From: Adiantum capillus-veneris
Taxonomy: Eukaryota > Streptophyta > Polypodiopsida > Polypodiales > Pteridaceae
Length of the DNA: 64,000 nt
Direction of reading: 5' to 3'
Assembly (NCBI GenBank): GCA_014529385.2
Contig: CM043968.1
Span: 130,566,018-130,630,017, forward strand
This document shows, piece by piece, positions 32,266 to 43,793 of the stretch; within the stretch, counting starts at the first letter, position 1; every line of letters begins with the position of its first letter. The notes below the pieces were generated by a model. The model saw only the letters and a program-made list of their open reading frames with translations, was not told where the DNA came from and did not search any database. Made by a program: the position numbers and the translations under genes.

Positions 32266-33867
32266 ATGCCTCGAAGGAAAGCACAAAGGGAGTGGAATGT
32301 TGCACCCAATGAGATAACCGATATCTCCTCAAATGAGAAAGCTCACATCACCGAACAGGTACTTGAATCAATTTCGTCTAACATCTTCATTGGAAGGTTT
32401 CAAGCAGCAAACGAAGAAATAGTAAAGGCCACAATCTTCCACGGGAAATGTGGACACTACACCAAAAACCAAAAGTGCAAGCAAGGGGCAGGTGCCTACA
32501 GTTAGACAACTTCTTATAATTTCCTCCTTGGGGAACGGACTTCAAACGAGCTCACGAGCTCATAAGTTCAATTCAGTACAATGGGGAAGCAACTCTGACC
32601 AACAAGGATGAGGCAGTAGTCAAGGTAAAGATCACAGTAGAAATTATCAATGAAGCCCTCCACCTGCCGCAAGGGACACACAATCTCTTGCAAAAGACAA
32701 AGGCAATAGATAATGATAAAGCCTTCTTGAAGCAACGAGGCCACAAGCTGACGTATCAAGATTTGATATACTCAGAAATTGAACTGCCCTGGCGCCTTAT
32801 ATCGCAACACTTCAAAGTGCAAAAGCCGCCCAAATATACAGAACCATTGTTGCACATGGCCGTGGTAATGGCAATAGTCTTGGCAGAGGGAAGAGTGGTC
32901 AGTTGCGACTTCGGAAATTATCTTCTTGATAATATTGTCGAAGCAAACCTAAAGGGAAGCCAAAGAAGCAAAGCCTACATGAACGGGGACCAATGTTGAC
33001 GCGTATTGCCTATCATGCACTAGGAATGGTCGATGATCTACCACCAACCGAAGCACAGATAGATCTGATCCACACATCCAAAAGAGCAGTAAGACCAGTG
33101 GCAAGAACTTCCATACGGCCAAAACCAAAAGTTAAGCAGACAAGGAAAAGCGCACCTTTAAAAGATTCTAATAGCAAAAAGACAGAGTCAGATGCTCGGA
33201 GTAGCCAGGAAGTGGGGTCCCAGCAGAGAGACACTCCTTCGAAGTACCAGTCTTTGAAGGAGGAGCATGACAGCCAATACACGCTTGGATATACACGATT
33301 GTGAAAGAAAGTTGTGCATGTGGTAGAGGCTATTTCCATTACTCATGCCAGGAGGACAATGGAAGAAGCTCAAGCATTGAGGGAAAGGCTCCGCCAACAA
33401 AAGCATGATGAGAAACAAACCCAAGGAATAGAAGCGATGATGAGAAAGAGGAGGAAGATGCAGAAAACATTCCACTGCTACTAAGCAGGCAAACACTTGC
33501 TTTAGAAAGGATCAAGAAATCGAAGAGGCAGGAAGCTGAAGAAAAATGTGAGATTGTCAGTGCCATGCAGCAACCAATCCATAATGAACTCAAGCGAAAG
33601 ATGGAGCAAAGGGAAAAAGAAGAATCAAAGAAGCCACGCATCGATGATCTCAAATCATTTGGCGAATCTAATCAAAGCAAAAAGGAGGAAAGTAACTCCC
33701 AAGGGGAGGAACAGCAAGACACATAGGACCAGCAAGGTCAATATTTTGGTTCTCCCAAGGACACTAGGACACCTCCGGAGATTGCGAAAAAAGGGAAAGA
33801 AAAATTTGAGGACTTGCCAGAACAAGGAGCGGAAAAAAGGCAGTCGGAACTAAAAGCAGATCAAGAA
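32266..33867 (+). pseudogene. Family L ORF, 5' part (gag-like/plant-transposon-domain-like)
   Basis: A degenerate coding region starting MPRRKAQREWNVAPNE. The reading moves through several frames: ISSNIFIGRFQAAN, then VKVKITVEIINEALHLP and LTYQDLIYSEIELPWRLISQHF with LLHMAVVMAIVLAEG (about 32630-32990), then a basic Lys/Arg/Pro region (33060-33300) and a Lys/Glu coiled-coil-like region. The helical middle recalls the structural domain found in many plant non-autonomous LTR elements annotated as putative plant transposon protein, but this is recognition by eye. Interrupted at 33868 by a solo LTR. Confidence 0.45.
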
Positions 33868-33872
33868 ACGGA

Positions 33873-34638
33873 TGTTAAGTATGGAGCCTGATTTACCCTT
33901 GTAATTTTCTGTGGTAAAAGCGCACATTTGTAAGGCCCCCATTATGAGGAGAAGCCATCGTGCCTGAAGAAAAATCACTCGCCGGAAACCAAAATTTTCA
34001 CGGCCAAAAATCAGGGGCAACTTTAGGGGCCTCTGGGGCGAAAGCCCCCGATACTTTTTTTTCCCCTCGCCAGAATATTATGGCCGGGCGGCAGCCGGAA
34101 AGTGGTCGGAAACAACCGGTCGGTTGGTCGGTGGCCGATAGTCAATGGGCGGTGGCCGATGGTCGGAAGTCAATGGCCGGCGGCCGGTGGCCGAATTCAA
34201 AAGCGGATTTGTCTTCTCAAGGGCGGTCACACATGGGCGGATTGAAGGGTCCGATTTGGACTTATTCACAAAAGGGAGGCTACACATGGCTGCCTCTCAT
34301 AAGAGAGGGCAGCCCTTTTGGCCTATAAAAGGAGGCCATTTATATACACATTATATAGAGTGAAGTTGATGCAACAAGGTGAGTGTGAGGTGGTGAGAGT
34401 GAAGCAAGGCGGGAGCTCCATTAAGGGTATAATCCCTTTGTAAACTACTTCTTGTTTTGAAGTACTAAAGCCATTGAGTGGCTGCTTTCCCGTGGACGTA
34501 GCCCACATTGGGTGAACCACGTATATCGTGTGTACTCTCTCTCTCTCTCTACTCTATAATCTCTTGTGTGTGAAATCTATCTCTCTCCATTAAGTAATCT
34601 ACTCAAATATCTATTTAGCTACGTCATATTTCCTAACA
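33873..34638 (+). repeat. Solo LTR with perfect 5-bp target duplication
   Basis: 766 bp, TGTTAAGTATGG ... TTTCCTAACA (TGTTA/TAACA inverted ends), flanked by ACGGA at 33868-33872 and 34639-34643. It has a TATA box (34324-34330) and a downstream GTGGACGTAGCCCACATTGG segment typical of LTR U5 regions. No internal region, so it formed by LTR-LTR recombination. Excising it with one ACGGA leaves the flanking ORF open across the join. Confidence 0.92.
34324..34330 (+). promoter_or_regulatory. TATA box in solo LTR
   Basis: TATAAAA within GGCCTATAAAAGGAGG, ~310 bp before the LTR end. A good match to plant LTR promoters, consistent with transcription start about 30 bp downstream. Confidence 0.6.
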
Positions 34639-34643
34639 ACGGA

Positions 34644-36531
34644 GGCTACACAAACAAAGCCCACCACAACCTCTGCTACTCTAGAAGATCAAAGATGGAG
34701 AGAAAAGCAAACTCATGAGGCTGAACAATCGGATCAGGGCCAAAAAAGCCAACAGAGGCCAAGATCGCCTCGATCACAAGCTGCAATGGAGGAAGGAGCG
34801 AAAATAGTCAAGTCCTTTGACATTGATGCTCACTCAGAGCAGATCAAGCTACATTTTCAATGTCAAAGGGCTCTTTACAATCTGCGAGAGCTGGAGTTGG
34901 AAGACACAAAGAAAGAAGCATCTAAGACAGCAGCATATTCCATGCAGTGAAAGCAAAGAACAGAGGAATTAGAGAAGATATAACTCCAGCCACAATCGGA
35001 GTTGCAAAGGGAACGAAAAAATGCAGCCTACTATTACAAAGAGGTGCAATAGTTTAACGAGGCAAACTCCACACTGCAAGTCAAGCAGCAACATCTCAAG
35101 GAGGGGCTAACCAAAGAAATAACAAAATGAGAAGCTGCAAGGCTTGTATGATGTGGTTAGTAGATCTCTCACTCGACTCCTTGCAATACAAGAGACCCCC
35201 TCCTCCTCAACGACGACTGCAAGGTCTACCTCCTCAAATCAAGAGATTAAAGTTTTGAAAGAAGCCCTAGCTCAAGAAAAATATGATAGACAGATCATGA
35301 CAGCAGGACATAGGGCCCTACAACGAGCCAAGGATGAAGAAATCCAAGAATTAAGAAAGCAGTTAGCTGAGGCAAGAGGGGACTTAGAGACTCTGAGGGC
35401 CAGTGAGCCAAAGCATCAGCAGGCCCCCATAGAATTTGAGCAGGAAGGAGGATTTGAAACTTCCATGTCTGAGGCTCATCAAGAAGAGGTGCCCACTACC
35501 AGCACGGGAAAAGGAACGCAGGAATCTGTAGATCCAGCCACGACATCCACTTCGGAGTTGGAAAAGGAAGAAATTCAGTGCTGGATCTCAGAAGTAAAGG
35601 ATCCCTCGCACAAAGCTTATATGTAGTATGAATTGAAGGTGCTAGAATCGACTGGCCTCCTCATGATTACTCTAGATGAGGTAGTAAAGAATCTCGGGCA
35701 TGAGATGATCTCCCTGTCTCACTGATGCGGCAAGAGGCTAGGTTATGGCAGTAAAAAATGCTACCAGAACTTGAACCAAAGAGAAGAGGCGATTACAGGG
35801 AGGTTCCTGTCACAGCACTTCATATCCAGACAATCATTGATAATCAACCCCTCTAGCAAAAGAAATGGTTTGATCGAAGGCCAATAGATGAAACCTATTA
35901 TAGGAACGCTCCCCAGAATCTCAGGATCAACCCAACTTACTTTCCCATCAACAGACGGTGATCCTGGGACAGCTTTTACACTTGGCAAAGCAAAAGGCCG
36001 GCGGTGCTGAACTACCCGGTAATCACAAAGCCACTCAATAACAACCCACCTTCAGAGCAATATATGGTTCAAACTCTCAAGGGGGTGATCAACATGATGA
36101 AGGAGATCCCGGATCTCGCCTGTCAGATGCTTGTAAAGATTGCCAAGATGCTCATCACCTACATTACAGCTTTCAGTGATATCAAAGCAGCAGAGCATCC
36201 TTGGCAAATCTTTGTTGAAGGCACGCGAGGCATTTGCTGGAATATGGAGACCGACTTCCCAAGCAGGAATGTCCTCATGGGATTATATGTAAGAGGCATG
36301 TTCCTTCCCTCTCATTACATGCAGACCTTCAAAGAGGCGTTCATGATAGGCTTCTTTGAAGTGTACTCCTCCATATTCAATCCCATGACAAAAGATCTAT
36401 CAGCCTGTCACATCGCCTATCAAAGTACCCTCAATAATAATCCCTTCAGAGAGCTGGCCACCAAAGTAGAGATTGAAGCAAGAGCTCAGAAGTTCAAAAA
36501 CCTCACTGTAACGCTCGAGGAAAGACAGTAG
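34644..36531 (+). pseudogene. Family L ORF, 3' part (coiled-coil protein)
   Basis: Continues the ORF after the solo LTR: Gln/Glu-rich sequence, then heptad-like helices (YNLRELELEDTKKEASKTAA, EIQELRKQLAEARGDLETLR), an acidic Ser/Thr stretch (35400-35620), stops, and a 175-codon block at 36004-36531 with a structured look (IPDLACQMLVKIAKMLITYI, HPWQIFVEGTRGICWNMETD). It ends 40 bp before the polypurine tract at 36571. No RT or integrase motifs, so the element is non-autonomous. I do not recognise a named family for the last block. Confidence 0.5.
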
Positions 36532-36570
36532 ACTCACTCAGAGATAGCTTGAATGAGGACGTGCAATGAA

Positions 36571-36584
36571 TAGGAAGGGGGGAA
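36571..36584 (+). other. Polypurine tract of family L
   Basis: TAGGAAGGGGGGAA immediately precedes the LTR start TGTTTGGTGG. Confidence 0.8.
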
Positions 36585-37445
36585 TGTTTGGTGGATACAG
36601 GCATATGTACACCAACCCTATAAACACTCACTCGATTTTTCAAAGAAAGCCGTGTAATTCAGACTATGATGATTTGTAATTATGATGTGAATGACAATAC
36701 CCTCTCAACCTCTTTGAGTCTACACCCTTGTAAGTGGCCAGATGGCCATGGGAAAGCTCCCTTAACCTTTAAGGAAAAACCCTTAGTTTGAACTAGAGAG
36801 AGAGGATTAGCTTGGAAGATTTAAAAACGTGCACTGTGGGAGCCTCTTGCTGCTACAAATTGTAATCCTCTTTTCTCTTAGACTGGTAATCAAAATTCAT
36901 TTCCGAATAGCACATTGCATTCCTTGCTCTACAATCTAAGTGTAATCATTTTCAATTCTGTTGTGGTTCGTAACGCTTTACTTGTGAGCTAAATGCATTG
37001 ATTTGGAGGTTAAAATGGTTGTTTTTGATGTTTTGACCATGGATAAGTGTTTCTATGCTTAAGGAGGACCTTTTCGAGTACTTCTGTTTTAGTTTTCTAC
37101 ACATTTTTTGTGACGGATCGTGATTTATGTACCTTCTTATATGGTGACAGAACTTGGTAGGATTGTACCCTTAGGTTTTGTGATACCTCTCTTTAAGTTT
37201 CGTTGCATTCCAAATTCATTTGGATGCCGAAAAGGCGTGATGACCTGAGCGGTGAGATTGGATGCATACTGATTGCCTGACTAGTAAGTGGTTGATTTTC
37301 TTTTGTTATAGAATGAGTAGCCCTCTGAGTTCACTTTGGTGAGATCGACACTCTCATTAAGTCTCCGTGCCCCATCCCAAGTCACTTCCTTGCATATTGA
37401 CATTATGTTAGTACAAAAGAGCTATGCTGCAGACGTCTATCTACA
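36585..37445 (+). repeat. Right LTR of family L
   Basis: 861 bp, homologous to 18690-19563; starts TGTTTGGTGGATACAGGC, ends CTATCTACA. Just before the end it lacks ~14 bp present in the left copy. The following bases (TTTGTTGAAGATC) weakly resemble the left primer-site region (CGTTGTTGAAGAAAC). Confidence 0.85.
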
Positions 37446-39748
37446 TTTGTTGAAGATCAATTTTTTGCTTGTTTGGCATCCAATGTTTCACACAATATCC
37501 CTTGTAGTAGTTTGTTTAAATTCTATCCCAAGCACTATCTAAAGGCTATTGTTGTATTTGTCATTCAACCTATAATGGGGCAACATAATTCACTTCTCCC
37601 GCCCAAAGGCATAAATTTTCTTCATTTTTCAATGTATAATAGGTTAAGTATTTTTTCTCCACAAGAGATGGTTTGAATCTCCACTTCCCAATAGTATACC
37701 CCTAGGTTCCCATTATTGGTCTTAATTCTTTGCATAATTCCAAAATTTTCTAGTACATAGATGATATCCCTTAAGTATTAAAGGAAGTGGTTGTTCAATG
37801 ATAGCCTCTAAAAGATCACATTGTTGGGATTATCTACCTTAATGATCTAATCCCCCTTTGGATCCATGTATGCTACCTTGTTTATTAATTCTCACTTATT
37901 TTTCAAACACTATCATGTTTGTTGATCCTCATAACGTATTCCTCATTAGGGTTTAGGTAGATTTGAGCTATGTGCACGTTCTCCACATGATGAGTTAAAA
38001 TGTGTTGAAGTCTTAGGCTGGTCCCTATTCCTCATGGAGATCAAGGCAATAGAGAAGCCATATATGAGCTAGAGTTTGAGTGAGTATCTATGACTTCTTC
38101 AAGAATAGTGAAGATACAATCTTTAGGGTTAATACTCTCTTCTATAGAATCCTTACTCTTTCGATCTCTCACCAAACCCCAATTTCCCAACACTTGTCTC
38201 GATCTAAGGTTTATAAAGATAAAAAATTGACTATGTAATAAATCTTCAACCTTACTTATGCTTACACCAAATTCCTTAACTTTGCAAAGCAATTTTAACC
38301 CCTTACTACTTCACTAGTAGATCCTATGTCCCGCACTGCTCCAACTTTGTAAAAAACAAAAAAAAAAAACTTTAGTAGTATTGAATGCATGTATGCTAAC
38401 TCTAGTGTAACCTGTACTTGGCAAGAAAAAACAAAATTTAGTATGAAATCGACTCCACTAGGTCTCTGAAGCTTGTCTTGCTTGTAACTTCGGCTATGTT
38501 GGTGGATATTTTTGGCCCAAACTTCAAACACAACATGCACACAACTAGGGAAAGACACCTGTCAACATGCACACAATTAGGGAAAGACACCTGTCAACAT
38601 GTAAACTATTAGGGAAAGACACCTGTCAAATCAATTATTCCCACTGTGAAGGAAGATTAAGTATCACAATTTTTAACTTTCCCAAGTATGAAGCTTTGGC
38701 CATGCACACTTATTACTAGAGAGCTATCCCCCTGCCCAGTCTAAGTTCAGTTTGGAACACTTTTGTAATATCAAAATTCTAGCTTTTTGTGGATTAAGAC
38801 ACTTTGGTTTTGGATCCTGAGTTTAGACTTGATTTTGTGATCCAAACTTGACTAAACTTCACAAGCACATTCTAAATAGTTTATATATACAAAATATGCC
38901 AAAGATTATGCAAAATGTCATATTTTTCCCAAATGTTAGCAATCACAATTTTTTACTTTTGTTCTATTTTGGAAAAGGTACCCAATGTTCCCCACTACTT
39001 TGTGATCACAATGGTATTCTCAAATTTGAATTCGGTTTCATAATTTGTCAAATTCCAAACCAATCATGCCATTGCGCAATTTTTAGACCAATAAGTGACT
39101 TTCTACACTATTCTTGTGTCCAAACACATTCAAACTTGCTAATAAGCAACCTATAAACATCATGTGCAAAAAAAGTAAAAGTTCAAACTTTATTGCTACT
39201 CACACTATTAAGAGATGTACTTTTTAACGATGGACTAAAATTTTGACTTTTCAATCTAAACTTGTTGCAGGCTAGCTAGGTAGTGGTTTTAAGCTTTTGG
39301 CAAGTATGAGACTCAAAGGAAATACCGTGAATAGACTTCAAGATTGTCTAAGCTATCAAGATTATGCACTTAAAGCAACTTTATATGGATTTATGGGGTT
39401 TTCACACCTCCAATGATGGAAACTACTTGCCCCACTCCTATGAAAACTTAAAATGATGGAATCTACTTGCCCCACTCCTATGAAAACTAAAAATGATACA
39501 ATGTTTAAAATATTTTTCAAAAATGCCACAATTAAATCCATGACTCAATGAAGATCTCTTTGACTTACCCACAAGCCTCAAGCATCCAACTCCATTCAAA
39601 TCTAATATAGCTACACTAACGAGGTCCTCTTTGACAAGTATCCACAATACTCCCAACATACCCCAAGACAGCAAGAAAAATACAATCTCCAATTATGTGC
39701 TATTAAACGAAAATGTTGACTACATTAGAATGATTTAAAGAAAGCTAT
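37446..39748. other. Unassigned AT-rich sequence
   Basis: No gene or element termini recognised on either strand. Contains a 32-bp minisatellite (38531-38626) and a ~38-bp direct duplication (39414-39490, repeating CTACTTGCCCCACTCCTATG). The right end, read on the minus strand, would be the leader behind the primer-like site at 39798, so part may be internal sequence of an old LTR element. Confidence 0.5.
38531..38626. repeat. 32-bp minisatellite, 3 copies
   Basis: Three tandem units ending AGGGAAAGACACCTGT; the third differs at several bases. Confidence 0.9.
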
Positions 39749-39797
39749 GGGCAATCAAACAAAGCGCATGTTTTTGTCTAGTCTAAATTGCCTCATT

Positions 39798-41739
39798 CCC
39801 CACAACGGCACCAAATGTTTCATGGCTCTCTAACCACACCATATCTAATGCAATAAAGTGAGAATCGCATATAAAATTGTCAATCCATCGAATGTGGTTG
39901 ACCCAAGTAGTGCATTGGGGGTACAAGAGGTCATCAATCTTTGATGATTGTCAGTCACAAAAGGCTAGGGCTTCCTGTAGCAAGCCCAACTGCATGTTTC
40001 ATTGAGTTAAAGTGCTCTAAAAATAACCAAGCCTAAATAAGTAGGCAAAACCTAATAAGACCTCCCTACAATCTCAAATCCTCAAACCAATGCATGATGA
40101 GGCAAGCACTAAAAGGAAAAAATAATTTCTGGTGAGAACTTGGTGGTTGGGTACTAATGGCCAACTCCAAAAGGATGCTCAAAATATGGTAGATACTAAG
40201 AAGAAAGGTGGGAGAGGTAATAAGCCTATTGATTTGGTGCCTACTACATGCCAATTTTCAATTTAGATGAGTGTATTTTCATGGTGTCACTCCATGGTAT
40301 ACCTCTCCTAGTGGATTGATTTATTTGCGTGTTTTGTCCTCTAAGATATAGTTACATAATTTTTCATGTTGTTACAATGAATTTCAAGCGTTCCTCTCAA
40401 AGAAAAAGCAAAGATTGAGGCCGAGAGGAAGAAGCGTTTCGATAAGGCCACAAGAGTGGACGAGGAGCGGCTCAAAGATAAGAACTACAAGTACGAGAGA
40501 CAAGTTGCAATGACTTACAAGTTCTAAAATCTCTCCTAATCGGTAATTTGAATGCAACTAAGTGTATATTTGTTCTTGTTCAATGCTTTCTTAAAGTTTA
40601 AGTGGTGATTCATTTTAAGAAGAAAATATTATTGCATCTTACAAGTCTAACAAAATCCAAAGACCCCCAATGCCCTCACTTTCAAGATTATAAGGCCTTT
40701 GAAATCTACATGAAAAAAGAGAGATATTGGGGTTGGCATCAGTGACTTAAGTGTATATTTGTTCTTGTTCAATGCTTTCTTAAAGTTTAAGTGATGATTC
40801 ATTTTAGAAAGAAAATCTTATTGCATCTTACGAGTCTGACAAAATCCAAAGACCCCCAATGCCTTGAATTTCAAGATTATTAGGCATTTGAAATCTACAT
40901 GAAAAAAGAGACATATTGGGTTGGCGTCAGTGACTATGGGGTTGGCATTAGTGACAATGTATCTATGTGACTATGTTGGCATTAGGGACTATGTGACTAT
41001 GGTTGGCATGTGGCTCTGTTGGTTTGGGAGTTATTATGAGACTATCTGGTGTGACTTCAGAGGTTTATTCTTGTCATGTGACTATGTTAATTCATTCTTT
41101 GCTATGAAATCTTTCCTTTATAATCTACGTGGATGTCCCACAGAAGGTGGATTGTAAATGAAATTGAATAGGACAAGCGCAAAGGAAACTTGTCTAGGAG
41201 ATTGCATGCATGTACTAATTTCATATTATGTGAATGCCTTTGTTTTGGATTCAAAATGCTTATGCTTTGTCTTTTGCTAAAGTTTTACTTCGGGCCTATA
41301 GTTTGTGCACATGTTTTGTCTTAGACAAGTTGCAATTCTGCTATGTTGCATTGCAAAAGCTCAAAAAAAATAGAACTACTTGCAAAAGCATGAAGGAAGA
41401 AGCTCGCAAAGTAAAATCCCCGATTGGAATGTGGTATTTGCATTAAGCACATGTATACCATTTTTGAAATTGTCTAATTCACGTGAAAGCAATCCAATAT
41501 GTTACCAAAAGGTCTACCGCCATAGCTAGATGCATATTCATGTGGATATATTCGCACTTGATGACCTTGTAGAAGCAATTTCTTCAGCTCTCAACACAAT
41601 GAAAACAAGAATGGTGGACATCATCCTCCAAATGGTTTTCATGTCAGTAAGCAAGGCTATCTAATTAATGGGGTTATGTAGCAAAAAAATAGATTAATCA
41701 AGAAAATTAATCTACATAAGTTCATTCACACATATGACA
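39798..41739 (-). mobile_element. Possible LTR and primer site of an old minus-strand element
   Basis: On the minus strand TTTGGTGCCGTTGTGGGG (complement of 39798-39815) resembles a primer-binding site and follows a candidate LTR end ...GAAACA at 39816. The LTR would start TGTCATATGTGTG at 41739, giving ~1.92 kb with TG...CA ends. The same structure is in every array unit (primer word altered to GGGC in copies 2 and 3). No second LTR is present, so the boundaries are conjecture. Confidence 0.35.
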
Positions 41740-41755
41740 TGAGAGAGAGACGTAA

Positions 41756-42595
41756 TTTCATAATAATCAATATCTAATTCTCCTAAATGATTTTCTCATG
41801 TTAAACTGATAATTTAATATGGGGAAGTGCCACGGGAGAAAAAACTAGAATATTGGTTAAGTTAGCAGACCGGCCACAGTAGGGATCCAAAGGAGGGAAA
41901 ATAGGGATCCAAAGGCGGGGGCATATGCAAAAGAGCTATGTGCAAAAATGGGCCTAAAAGACCTTAAGATTCATCCCATTAAGACTTCCAAAATGCTAAG
42001 GTTCCAAAATTCAAAGGTTGTGTCCAAAGGTCAACTTTAGGGAAAATTGGATGCTTTGTGTGTGTTCCAAAAGTCTTTGTCAAGCCCTACATAGGAGGGG
42101 GAGAGCCCAAGCAGTAGGGGATGAGAGAGAAACTCATACACACAGACACACACACACAAGCTCCCTTTGTACACAAGGGGAAAGAGGGACACGTGTCAGC
42201 TCCCTAGCCCAGATGCCCACAAGGTGTATCCAATTCCTATTGGATGGCCTTGGAGGTGGACCAATGAGAACTAGTCTAGAATAAATCTAGTTTAATTAAT
42301 TTAAAAACACTTAATAAAGAACCAATAAGAATTAAGCTCTCTAAAAGACTATTGGACAATCTCCCAAGGGGACCAATGAGCATTCAGCAACCCAATGGAT
42401 TGCCTGATTCCTATTGGCCATGAGGCAAAGGGGTCCAATGAGAGCTAGTTGAATTATTAAATTACCTAAAGCTCTCACAAAAGGGGAAAGGGGGACACAT
42501 GTCATAAGGCTATCACTTATGCTGCTTAATTACCATGGGCTAAGCCTGGGGAGGTCTAATAGGATGCTAGCAAGAGCAAATAGCAAGAGGGGTCG

Positions 42596-42635
<40 letters not shown>

Positions 42636-43374
42636 CTGATTTTTCAAAGGCATTATCACCTACACACTCACACTAGCTCATGTGTGAAGTAAAGAAGACT
42701 CTCTCTCCTTCTCAAGCTTTAATGGAAAGCTTATCACCTACTCCAAGCTGGTGAGAAGGGAGGCCTACACCAACAACTCTTGGCTTTGTGATGCAAATCC
42801 AACCAAGAGCCAAGCTTCAATGCATGCTCATCTCCTCTACCATGCTAATTACTAAGCTAATCTATGCTAATATGAGTGATTATGTGAGGAGATGTACATC
42901 TTTCTCGTAAGAATACTCCTTCTTCCTCCCAATCTACTCTCATACCCCGCTAGCTCTCACCATCTTCGAAGGTGTGTGAGGTCTTGGGTTCTGAGACCGT
43001 GAGGGAATTGATGTTGTGCTGTATAAGTGTTTTGCGTAGTGCATGAAGTTTCCATCTTCATTGCACTAGCTAGTATTGAAGGAACACAAGAAATTGTATT
43101 GTAAAATGTCTCTCTTGATGGGAGAAACCATATACAAAGCCTTTTGGAGGGGGGACCGGCTCCATGCAAATCCGGTCCTCAACTATTGTCAATTGCTTAA
43201 TTTCTCTCTCCTTTGAAGTATTGTTCATGCTATCTAACTAGGTGTTATGCTTTTTGTTGCTTTCTCCACCCAAGCACTCTTGTTATTATCAGTAGGAATC
43301 TATTCTAATGAAATGCTCACTATGTTCATGCTATTTTCCGCTACACACAAGTTACTAGGCCATTAAATGTTACA
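41756..43374 (+). repeat. 5' LTR of G3
   Basis: 1,619 bp. The start reads TTTCATAATAATC where the 3' LTR has TGTCATAATAATC, so the TG is mutated. It ends AAATGTTACA. It contains a (GA)n stretch at 42599-42628 that is short in the 3' LTR and several CCAATGAG/CCAATAGG words. Confidence 0.9.
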
Positions 43375-43391
43375 TTGTTATCAAAGGACAA
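43375..43391 (+). other. Primer-binding-like site of G3
   Basis: TTGTTATCAAAGGACAA follows the LTR end and resembles the initiator-Met-tRNA site TGGTATCAGAGC with mismatches. Confidence 0.55.
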
Positions 43392-43793
43392 CTTGTTTCT
43401 CTTTTCTTGCTCAAGAAGGGAGGTCCTCAAGCTAGCTATAGATGGTTGGTACTATTAATTGCATGTGAGTAAGTAGAATAGGGATTTTTCAGTCTTGTAG
43501 TGTGCTTGCCTTTGTGCAGTTAATGGGGCATCATCGTCGAGAGCTATGGTCTTAATAGAGGAGTCCTACGGGGCTTGCCTACGGCTTAACCACTATTGAG
43601 CTATTAGAAGCTTGACAGGAGCCGGTGCTGTTTTGGTGTTGAATGACCCTCTCTTCTTTTCCTTGCAATTAATGGTATTCGAGCCACAGGTACAATAGCT
43701 TGAGTGCTTTTTCTAAAGGGGTAAAGAGGAGTAGCAACTAGGGCTTGAAGTGCCAAAGTACACCTAAAAATTTTACACCTAAAAGTTGTTAGA

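Larger units (their letters stand above)
18690..37445 (+). mobile_element. Candidate composite non-autonomous LTR element, family L (18.7 kb)
   Basis: Two same-orientation homologous LTRs (18690-19563 and 36585-37445) bracket this block. The left one is followed by a primer-binding-like sequence and the right one preceded by a polypurine tract, as expected for one element swollen by nested insertions (minus-strand family M remnant, G2 with copia A, solo LTR). Its own content would be the coiled-coil ORF remains at 32266-36531. Against this: the 5-bp flanks (GTTTT and TTTGT) do not match, and copia C, cut at 18689, seems to resume at 28905 inside the block. Two separate L insertions plus rearrangement is therefore an alternative. 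Confidence 0.5.

Noticed and set aside
33960-34363. Frames of 122 and 72 codons rich in Gly/Arg/Ser (GGRWSEVNGRR)
   Set aside because: They lie inside the solo LTR, in a short-repeat GGCCGG/GGTCGG region; no homology recognised.
18685-37450. Target-site duplication for the family L element
   Set aside because: The 5-bp flanks are GTTTT and TTTGT and do not match, so no duplication is claimed.
38041-39692. Short frames in the 37.4-39.7 kb region, e.g. hydrophobic 84-102 codon frames
   Set aside because: AT-rich sequence, no splice-linked coding blocks, no motif recognised; too short to support a gene.
42957-43169. Minus-strand frame of 70 codons repeated at 50311-50598
   Set aside because: It is inside the G3 LTRs and repeated only because the LTRs are copies; frames differ between them.
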